A DNA stretch of 64,000 bases, taken from contig NZ_LWBU01000043.1 in NCBI RefSeq assembly GCF_001646665.1, positions 165,086 through 229,085 of the forward strand, written 5' to 3'. Each line of letters opens with the position of its first letter. The stretch's first letter is position 1. Shown here one piece after another: positions 26,571 to 35,700 of the stretch. The notes under the pieces were generated by a model. The model did not search any database, was not told the DNA's origin, and saw only the letters and a list, made by a program, of their open reading frames with translations. Made by a program: the position numbers and the translations under genes. Source of the stretch: Streptomyces noursei (GTDB lineage Bacteria > Actinomycetota > Actinomycetes > Streptomycetales > Streptomycetaceae).

Positions 26571-26588
26571 CGTTACGCGCAAGTAACG
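26571..26588. promoter_or_regulatory. Inverted repeat CGTTAC-N6-GTAACG just upstream of the LAL regulator
   Basis: Perfect six-base arms (26571-26576 and 26583-26588) around GCGCAA, ending nine bases before the GTG at 26597. Its position over the likely translation-initiation or promoter region suggests an operator or mRNA hairpin controlling the LAL gene; the binding factor is unknown. Confidence 0.45.
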
Positions 26589-26596
26589 TGATCGGC

Positions 26597-29527
26597 GTGA
26601 CCACGAAGACGACCACCGGGACAACACCGCGCCTGTACGGCCGCGACGCCGAACTGGACGCCGTGGCCGCCCTGTCGGAGCGCCTCTCGTCGGGCCGGTC
26701 GGGCGTCCTGCTCATCGCCGGGGAACCGGGACTCGGCCGTACCGCCCTCATGGAGCGGGCGGTACGGGACTTCACCGCCGGACGCGTCCTGCACACCCGC
26801 GCCGCTCCCGCCGAACGCCACCTCGCCCACAGCGGGCTGCACGCCCTGCTCAGCAGCGCCCCCTCGCCGGCCGGGGCGCCCCTGCCGGGCACCGCCCCGT
26901 CACACCCCGTCCGCACACCGGGCGGCCGCGCGGCCGGCGGCCCGGCCCCCCACCCTCCCGGCCACGAGGCCTTCACCGGCCTCGCGGGGGCGGGAGCCCG
27001 CCGCCCCGCCACCGACCGCGGCACCGGCCCCGGTGGCCTGCCGCCCCTCGGCCTTCCGCCCACCCTCCCGCCGCCCTTCGGCACGCCGCCCACCGGCCTG
27101 CTGGACCTGCTGGAGCGGGCCGACCGCAACCGGCCCCTCCTCGTCTGCGTCGACGACGCGCACCTGTGGGACCCGCTGTCACGCGCCGCCCTGGGCTTCG
27201 CCGCGCGCCGCGCCGACTCCGTGCCGGCCGTCGGCCTGCTGCTGTCGGTGGCCGGACACCGGGCCGGCGCCCCGGACTTCGCCGGACTGCCGCTCGTCCG
27301 CCTCGGACCGCTCGGCGACCGGGCGGCCGGCGCGCTGCTGGACGACCTGACCTCCGGCACCGCCGACTCCCTCGTGCGCGACGCGCTGCTGCGCGAGGCC
27401 GGGGGCAACCCCGCCCTGCTCACCGCCCTCGCCCGCCGCCTGTCCCCGGCGCAGCTCGCCGGGCACGCCCCGCTGCCCCGGCCCCTCGCCGACGGCCCCG
27501 CCCTGAACGGTGTCGTGGGCGGCCGGCTGGCCGAACTGCCCCCCGCCACGCGCGACCTGCTGTTACTGGTGGCCGCCGCCCACGAGCACCGGCCGGACGG
27601 CTGCGGCGCCGACGCGGCCCTGGTGCTGCGGGCCGCCCGCGCCGCCGGGATCGACCCGGCCGCGCTGGACGCCGCCGAGCGGGCCGGGGTGGCGCGCAGC
27701 ACGGGCGACCGCGTCCGGTTCGACGACCCGCTGGTGCGCCGTGCCGTGCACCGGGGCGCCCCGCTCGCCCGCCGGCGCGCGGCGCACGCGCGGCTCGCCG
27801 CCGCCCTGGACGGCGACCGTGACCGGCTGGCCCGCCTGACGCACCGCGCCCTGGCCGCCGAAGGCCCCGACGCACGGCTCGCCGCCGAGCTGGCGTCCGC
27901 CGCGGTCGCCCCGGACGTCCGGGCGGAGCCCCTCCAGCGGTCCGTGGCCCTCGCGCGGGCGGCCGACGTCACCCCCGCGGACGGCTCCCGCGCCGCCCGG
28001 CTGACGGCCGCCGCCGAGTACGCCCGGCTGGGCGGCTGCCCCCACCGGGCCGCCGAACTGCTGGCGGCGGCCCGGGAGGGGGCGGCCGGGCACGACGCGG
28101 TGCGGGGCGGCGCCGAACTCGTGCGCGGCGCCCTCGCCCTGCGGGACGGGCCCGTGGCCGACGCGTACGAGGCGCTGCTGATGGCCGCCGCGCTGCTGGA
28201 CCCGCACGATCCGGAGGCCGCCCAGGGAGCCAGGTTCGCCGCCATGGAAGCGGCGTGGGCCGCGGGCGACAGCGCCTCCTGCCTGGCCGCCCTCGACCCG
28301 CGGCCGGCCCGCCCCCGCCCCGAGGACGACGACTTCCGGACCGGGATGCTGGACGCGCTGACCGGCCGGTTCGGCGACGCGCGCGGACCGCTGCGCCGGG
28401 TGCTCGACCGGGCGGCGTGCGACGACGACGCGCTGCGGCTGCTGCGCGCCGGGGCTGCGGCACTCGTCCTCGGCGACGTGGCCGCCGCGTGCCGCGTCAA
28501 CGCCCGCGCCCTGGCCGCGGCCCGGGCGCGTGCCGCCGCCACCCTCGTCCCGCTGGCCCTCGAACACCTCGCGTACGCCGAGCTGCGGACCGGACGGCAC
28601 GCCCGCGCCCGCGCCCACGCGGAGGAGGGGCTGCGCACCGCGCACCGGTCGGGCCAGCGCAACGTCGTGGCCCACCACCACGCCGTACTCGCCCTGGTGG
28701 CGTCGATCGAGGGCGACCGCACGCTGCTGGCCGGCCACGCCGACGCGGCCCTGGAGGTGGCCGGACCGCACGGCCTCGCCCAGGCCGCCTCCCTCGCCGA
28801 ATGGGCCCGCGCCCGCGCCGACCTGGGGCGCGGCATGGCTTTGGACGCGGCCGCCCGGCTGGGGCCCCTGGTGCGGCCGGGCCACCGGCGCGGCCACTTC
28901 GCCGTACGCATGCTGATGGCGCCCTGCTTCGTGGAGGCCGCCGTGCTCGCGGGGGAGTGCGCCGCCGACGCGCGCACCGCCGCGGAGGAGTTCGCCGTCT
29001 GGGCGGCCCTGGGCGGCGATCCGCAGGCCCCCGCGCAGCTGGCCCGCTGCCGTGCCCTGCTGGCACCGGGGCCGGAGGCGGAGGCGCTGTACGCGCACGC
29101 GCTGGCCCGGCACGAGCGGGCGGGCGGCGACTTCGAACGCGCCCGGACACTGCTGCTGTACGGCAAGTGGCTGCGGCGGCGCCGCAGGCCGCGCGAGGCC
29201 CGGGGCCGGCTCAAGGACGCGCTCTACGCCTTCGAGCGTTCGGGCGCCACCGTGTGGGCGGAGCAGACCCGGGCCGAACTGCGGGCGACGGGCGGGGCGG
29301 CGGCCCGGGAGACGGCCGGCCCGCTGGCGCGCCTCACCCCGCAGCAACTGCGCATCGCCCGGTGCGTCGCCGAGGGGGCGACCAACCGCGAGGTGGCGCT
29401 GCGGCTCTCCATCAGCCCCCGCACCGTCGACCACCACCTGCGCAACGTCTTCGCGCTGCTGGGGATCCGTTCGCGCGTCGAACTGTCCCGGCTGGTCGCC
29501 CGGGAGGAGACCGTCGGCGCCGGCTGA
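26597..29527 (+). CDS. LAL-type LuxR-family transcriptional regulator (large ATP-binding)
   Basis: 976 residues. N-terminal STAND/AAA-type NTPase: RLYGRDAELDAVAALSERLS, Walker A LLIAGEPGLGRTALM in which the invariant Lys is Arg, and Walker B LLVCVDDAHLWD. A Pro-rich insert lies between them (about residues 90-175). A long helical, TPR-like region fills the middle. The C-terminus is a LuxR helix-turn-helix: LTPQQLRIARCVAEGATNRE followed by VALRLSISPRTVDHHLRNVF. LAL proteins are typical pathway-specific activators of polyketide clusters, and the PKS gene starts 176 bases downstream on the same strand. Start: GTG 26597 begins the family N-terminus; GTG 26588 and ATG 26471 are in frame but lack ribosome sites. 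Confidence 0.88.
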   Translation: MTTKTTTGTTPRLYGRDAELDAVAALSERLSSGRSGVLLIAGEPGLGRTALMERAVRDFTAGRVLHTRAAPAERHLAHSGLHALLSSAPSPAGAPLPGTAPSHPVRTPGGRAAGGPAPHPPGHEAFTGLAGAGARRPATDRGTGPGGLPPLGLPPTLPPPFGTPPTGLLDLLERADRNRPLLVCVDDAHLWDPLSRAALGFAARRADSVPAVGLLLSVAGHRAGAPDFAGLPLVRLGPLGDRAAGALLDDLTSGTADSLVRDALLREAGGNPALLTALARRLSPAQLAGHAPLPRPLADGPALNGVVGGRLAELPPATRDLLLLVAAAHEHRPDGCGADAALVLRAARAAGIDPAALDAAERAGVARSTGDRVRFDDPLVRRAVHRGAPLARRRAAHARLAAALDGDRDRLARLTHRALAAEGPDARLAAELASAAVAPDVRAEPLQRSVALARAADVTPADGSRAARLTAAAEYARLGGCPHRAAELLAAAREGAAGHDAVRGGAELVRGALALRDGPVADAYEALLMAAALLDPHDPEAAQGARFAAMEAAWAAGDSASCLAALDPRPARPRPEDDDFRTGMLDALTGRFGDARGPLRRVLDRAACDDDALRLLRAGAAALVLGDVAAACRVNARALAAARARAAATLVPLALEHLAYAELRTGRHARARAHAEEGLRTAHRSGQRNVVAHHHAVLALVASIEGDRTLLAGHADAALEVAGPHGLAQAASLAEWARARADLGRGMALDAAARLGPLVRPGHRRGHFAVRMLMAPCFVEAAVLAGECAADARTAAEEFAVWAALGGDPQAPAQLARCRALLAPGPEAEALYAHALARHERAGGDFERARTLLLYGKWLRRRRRPREARGRLKDALYAFERSGATVWAEQTRAELRATGGAAARETAGPLARLTPQQLRIARCVAEGATNREVALRLSISPRTVDHHLRNVFALLGIRSRVELSRLVAREETVGAG

Positions 29528-29703
29528 CCGCCCCGTGGCCGGCCGGCGCGGAATTCCGTTTCCGTATTTCCTCCAAAGGGGGGAAGTCCTCCGATCCGGG
29601 TGTGCCCGGGCGTGTGCGCCGAATGTCTCCGAGCGGCGGCCGTAGGTTGCAGTCCCGAGGATTGTGACGCCCACGGCCGCTGATTCCCACGGAAGGCATC
29701 CCC

Positions 29704-32700
29704 ATGGAACACACCGACGTCGACGACCACGAGGACGCCATCGCCGTGGTCGGTGCCGGATGCCGACTGCCCGGGGACATCGCCGACTTGGAGCAGCTCT
29801 GGGGCGCCCTGGACAGCGGGCGCGACCTCGTCGGCGAGGCTCCCGGCGACCGGTTCGACGCCCGGCGGTTCGTCGACCGGGCGGCGCCCCGGCCGGGGAA
29901 GTCCTACACGTCCGCCGGTGGTTTCCTCTCCGACGTCACCGGATTCGACGCGGCCTATTTCGGCATTTCGCCCAGGGAAGCCGCGCAGATGGACCCCCAG
30001 CACCGGCTGCTGCTGGAATTGGCGGTCGAGGCGCTCGACGACGGGGGAATTCCCGCGTCTTCACTCGCCGGTTCGGACACCGGAGTCTTCATCGGAATGT
30101 CCGACCATTCCTACGGCACCCTCCAGCTCTCCCTCACCGGTGACGTCAACCCCTACACCATGCTCGGCGCAGCGAGCGCCCTCGGCGCGAACCGGCTCTC
30201 GCACTTCCTGGACCTCCGCGGGCCCAGCATGGTGATCGACACGGCCTGCTCCTCGTCCCTGGTGGCCGTGGACCGGGCGTGCCGCTTCCTCGCCGAGGGC
30301 GCCGGCCGGACCGTCCTCGCCGGAGGAGTGAACGTCCTGACCGGTCCGCTCGGTTACGTGGGCTTCTCCCAGGCCGCCATGCTCTCCCGCCGGGGCCGCT
30401 GCGCGGCGTTCTCCGCCCACGCCGACGGGTTCGTCCGCGCCGAGGGCGGGGGAGTGGTCGTCCTCAAGCGGCTGCGCGACGCGCTCGCCGACGGCGACCG
30501 CGTGCACGCGGTGATCCGGGGCACGGGCACCAACTGCGACGGCAGGACGCAGGGGGTGGCCCTGCCCAGCGCGACGGCCCAGGAGGAACTGCTGCGCTCC
30601 GTCTACGCGCGGGCGGGCGTCGACCCCGACGACCTGGTGTACTTCGAGGCGCACGGCACCGGCACCCAGGCCGGTGACCCCGTCGAGGCCCGCGCGGTCG
30701 GCCGGGCGCTGGGCCGCCGCCGCAGCGGTGGCCCCCTGCCGCTCGGCTCGGTCAAGTCGAACCTCGGGCACCTGGAGCCCGCCTCCGGGATGGCCGGCCT
30801 GTTCAAGGCCCTGCTCGTGCTCCGCCACGGCCACGTCCCGGCGTCCCTGCACGCCGCGCCCCTCCACCCGGACATCGACTTCCCCGGCCTCGGGCTCGCC
30901 CCGGCCGTCGAGCCCCTCCCCGTCACGGTGACCGGCCGGTCCGCCGTGGGCGTCAACTCCTTCGGGTTCGGCGGCGCCAACGCCCACGCCGTCCTCGCCG
31001 CGCCGCCCGCCGCCGCCCCGGTGCCCCGGCAGGTCACCGGCCCGGGCGACCGTCCGCTGCCGGTGCTCGTGTCCGCACGCTCGGCGCGGGCGCTGCGCGA
31101 GGCGGCGGCCCGGGTGGCGCGGCGCCTCACGGAGGCGGGGCCGGGGGAGTTCTACGGCCTGGCCCGCACCACGTGCCTGCGGCGCGACGCCCACCCGCAC
31201 CGGGCGGTCGTCCTGGCGCACGACCCCGGGGAGGCGGCCGCACGGCTGGCGGAGCTCCTCCCGGACGGCGGCCCCGCGTCCGACGGGGCCTCGGCCCCCG
31301 ACCGGCGCCGCACCGCGGCCCCGGACCCGGACCCGTACCCGGACGGGGCCCCGGGCACCGGCCGGGGCACCGACCAGGACGGCGCCCGCGCGCGAACCGG
31401 CGCCGCCGGGGCCGTCGGGGAGCCGGCCGGGCACGCCGCGGTGACGTTCGTCTTCTCCGGCAACGGCTCCCAGTGGCCCGGCATGGCCGCCGACCTGGTG
31501 GCGTACGAACCGGTGTTCCGGGCGGCCGTCGACGAGGTGGACACGGCCCTCGCCCCGCACCTCGGGTGGTCGGTCGCCAAACGGCTGGAATCGGGCGACG
31601 CCACCCACTGGGACCGCACCGAGATCGCCCAGCCGATGCTGTTCACCGTGCAGACCGCCCTCGTCGCCCTGCTGGCGGACCGGGGCGTGCGGCCCGCCGC
31701 CGTCATCGGCCACAGCGTCGGCGAAGTGGCCGCCGCCCACACCGCCGGCGCGCTGGACCTGCCCTCCGCCGCCCGCGTGATCGCCGAGCGCAGCCGCGCC
31801 CAGGCGGCCACCGCCGGCAGCGGACGCATGGCCGCCGTGGGCCTGGGCGAGGCGGACGCGCGGGAGGCCCTCACCGCGTACGAGGGCCGCCTGGAGATCG
31901 CCGGCGTCAACAGCGGCCGGGACGTCACCGTCGCCGGGGACCCCGACGCCCTCACCGCCCTCGGCGAGGAACTCGCCCGCCGCCAGGTGTTCTTCCGCGA
32001 CCTCGGCCTCGACTACGCCTTCCACAGCGCCGCCATGGACGCACTGCGCGCCCCGCTCGCACAGGCCCTCGCCGGACTCTCGCCCTCCGCCACCCGGCTG
32101 CCGATGCTCTCCACCGTCACCGGGGACCCGGTGCCGGGCGAGCGGCTGACCGCCGACTACTGGTGGCGCAACGTCCGCGAACCCGTACGGTTCGACCGGG
32201 CCGTCGGCCGCGCCCTCGCCGACGGTGCCGGCATCCTCCTCGAAGTCGGCCCGCACCCGGTGCTCCGCCCCTACCTGCGGCGCACCGCCCCGGCGGCGAC
32301 CGCCGCGTACGTCCCCACGATGCGGCGCGACGCCGACGGCGTGGCCTCCGTCGCGGAGGCGGTGGCCGCCCTCCTCGCGGCGGGCGCGCCGGTGGACTGG
32401 GACCGCCACTTCCCCCACCCGGCCCCGCCCGCCGACCTGCCGGCGTACCCGTGGCAGCGGGAGCGCCACTGGAACGGCGCCCCCGAGAGCTGGGTGCTGC
32501 GCACCGGCGGCGACGGCCGGATCGACCACCCGCTGCTGGGCGAACGGATCCCCGCACCCCAGCCGCTGTGGTCCGGCGCCGTGGACCCCGCCCTCGTCCC
32601 GTGGCTGGCCGGCCACCGGGTGGACGGCACCGTCGTCATGCCCGCCATCGGCTACGTCGAGACGGCGCTGGCCGCCGGGCGCCGTGCCCTCGGCGCCCCG

Positions 32701-35700
32701 GCCGAGGTCGCGTACCTCCAGATCCACCGCCCCCTCGCGGTGCCCTGGCCCGACCCGGGGCCGCTGCGCACGCAGGTGACGGTGTCACCCGACGACGGGG
32801 TGCTCACCCTCACCAGCACCGACGACCGCGGGGAAGAACCGCGCACCCACGTCCGCGCCCGGGTCCGCGCCCTGCTCGGCGCGCCCCCCGAGCCCCTGGA
32901 CACCGCCGCCGTACGCGACCGGTGCCGGCGTACCGTCGACGGAGCCGACCACTACCGCACCTGCGAACGCGCGGGCCTGGCCTACGGCACCGCGTTCCAG
33001 GTCCTGACCGGCCTGCGGGTGGGCCGCGGCGAAGTGCTGGCCACCTACCGGCACGACGCCGGCGCCGACCCGGCCGCCTACGAGGTCCACCCCGCGCTGC
33101 TGGACGGCGCCCTGCAGGCCGGAGCACCCCTGCTCTACGCGGGCCCCGCCGCCGTCCCCGCCCACCTGCCGTCCGCCGTCGGAGCCGTACGGGTCTGGCG
33201 CACCCCCGCCCCGAAGGGGCTGGTGCACGTGCGCGAACGCGCCCGTACCGCGACCGAGGTCTGCTGGGACATCACCGTCACCGACGACGACGGCACCGTC
33301 ACCGTCGAGCTGGAGGGCTGCCGGCTGCGCCGCCTCACCGGCGCCGAGGCGGCACCCCTGGCACTGCGCCGCACCGTGCTGCGCGCCGCACCCCGCCCCG
33401 GGGACACCCCGCCGGGTCCCGCACCCACGCCGTCCCTGCTCGCCAAGGCCGCCGCCGAGCGGATCGCCGCACTGCGCGCGGCCTGGCGGGACGTGCCCTA
33501 CGAGCGGTTCACGGCCGCGGCGAAGGAGGCCGTCGCCCACGCCTGGGGCGAGGCACTGACCGGCTTCCTGCCCGGCCCGGCCGCCACCTTCGACCTCACC
33601 ACGCTGACCGGCGCCGGCCTGCCGGCGTCCCACCACCCCGTCACCGCGCTGATGCTGCCCGTGCTGCGGCGGTACGGACTCGCGCAAGCCCTCCCCGAGG
33701 GCCGGTGGCTGCTGACGACCGGCGCCTTCCGCGCCCGGGAACTCTTCGGCGCGCTCATCGCGGACCACCCCGCCTTCTGCGCCGACGCGGCACTCCTCGC
33801 CCGGCGCGCCCGGCACCTGGACGCCGTCCTGCGCGGCACCCGCGACCCCCTGGAGCTGCTGGCCGCCGACGGCGTCACCTGCGAACAGCTCTACGACCTC
33901 TCGCCGGTGACCCGCTTCCACAACCGGGTCTGCCAGGCACTGGTACGCGAACTCGCCGGCGCCTGGCCGGCGGACCGGCCGCTGCGCGTGCTGGAGGTGG
34001 GCGCCGGGACCGGCGGCACCACGGCCGCCCTGCTGCCGGTCCTCCCTCCGGAGCGCACCCGCTACACGTACACCGACGTCTCGGCCGCCTTCCTCACCCG
34101 CGCCCAGCACCGCTTCGCCGCGTACGACTTCGTCGACCACCGCACCCTCGACCTGAACCGCGACCCTGGCCCGCAGGGGTTCACCGGAGGCGCCTTCGAC
34201 CTGGTCGTGTCCGCGCACGCCCTGCACACCACCACCGACGTGGCCGCCGCGCTGCGCCGCGTACGTTCGCTCCTGGCGCCGGGCGGGCTGCTGCTGGCCC
34301 TGGAGCCCCACGACACCGAGCAACTGAGCGGCGTCTTCGGCACCCTGGAGAGCTTCTGGCGGCGCGACGACCACCAGGTGCGCCCGCACTCGGTCCTCCT
34401 CGCCCGCGACGCGTGGCCGCCGCTGCTGGAGGAGTGCGGCTTCACCGACGTCGTCCTCACCGGCGACGACCGCGAGCCCACCCGGGACGACTACTCCGTG
34501 CTCCTCGCCGCCGCACCCGCGTCCCGTGACACCGGCGCCCCGCAACGGTGCGCACCCGTACCCCTGCCGGCACCGGCGCCCGACCGGCCCACCGCCTGGG
34601 CCGTCGCCGCGGAGGGCGAGGCGGAGGCACCGGCCGCCCGGGCCCTCGCCGACCTGCTGCGGCAGACGGCCGGCGACGGCGCCACCGTCGTCACCACCGG
34701 CACCGGCGCCGCCCCCGAATCCCTCGCCCGGCTGCGGGCGGCCGGCGCCCGGGACGTGACGCTCACCGTCCTGTGCGCCGAACCGGAGACCGACCCGGCC
34801 GGCCTGACCGACAGGACCACCCGCCGCGCCGCCCTCCTGCGTGCCGTCGCCGCGGCCTGCCGGGACGGCCGGCCCGAGGACGGCACCGTCCGGATCTGGC
34901 TCGTCACCCGCCCCAGCGGGCTCTTCCCCGCCCCCGAGAAGCCCGCCTTCCCCGGCGACGCCGCCCTGTGGGGCATGGCCCGCACCCTGGCCAACGAACA
35001 GCCCCGGCTCGACGTCCGCCGCGTCAGCCTGGAGCGCTCCGGCGACCCGGCCGCCGACGCCCGGCGCCTGGCCGCCGAACTGCTCGCCCCCGACGACGAG
35101 GACGAGCTCGTGCTCACCCCGGCCGGGCGCTTCGTCCCGCGCGAGACGACCACCCGGCCCGGACTCACGCGCCTCACCGCCCCGCCCGGGTCCTTCGCGC
35201 TCCGCGTCACCGACCCGGGCACCGGCTACCGGCTCGCCTGGGAACCCACCACCCCCGCACGGCCCGCGACCGGCCACGTGGCCGTCGCCGTACGCGCCGC
35301 CGGACTCAACTACCGCGACACCCTGACGGCCAACGGCCTCCTGCCCGCCGAGGCGGTCGAAGGCACCCCCACCGCCCAGGGGCCCGGACTGGAGTGCGCC
35401 GGCGTCGTCACCGCGGTCGGCCGCGGGGTGACCAGGTGGTCGGTCGGGGACCGGGTGTACGGGCTCGCCCCCGCCTCCCTCGCCTCGCACACCGTCACCT
35501 CCGAGAAGTCCCTCGGCCGCATCCCCGACGGCATGGGATTCGCCGAGGCGGCGACCCTCCCCGTCGTCCACGCCACGATCCACCACGGCCTGCACCGCCT
35601 CGCCCGGCTCGCCCCGGGGGAGACGGTCCTCGTCCACGGCGGCGCCGGCGGCATCGGCATCGCCACCCTCCAGTACGCCCGCTCCCGGGGCGCCCGGCTC

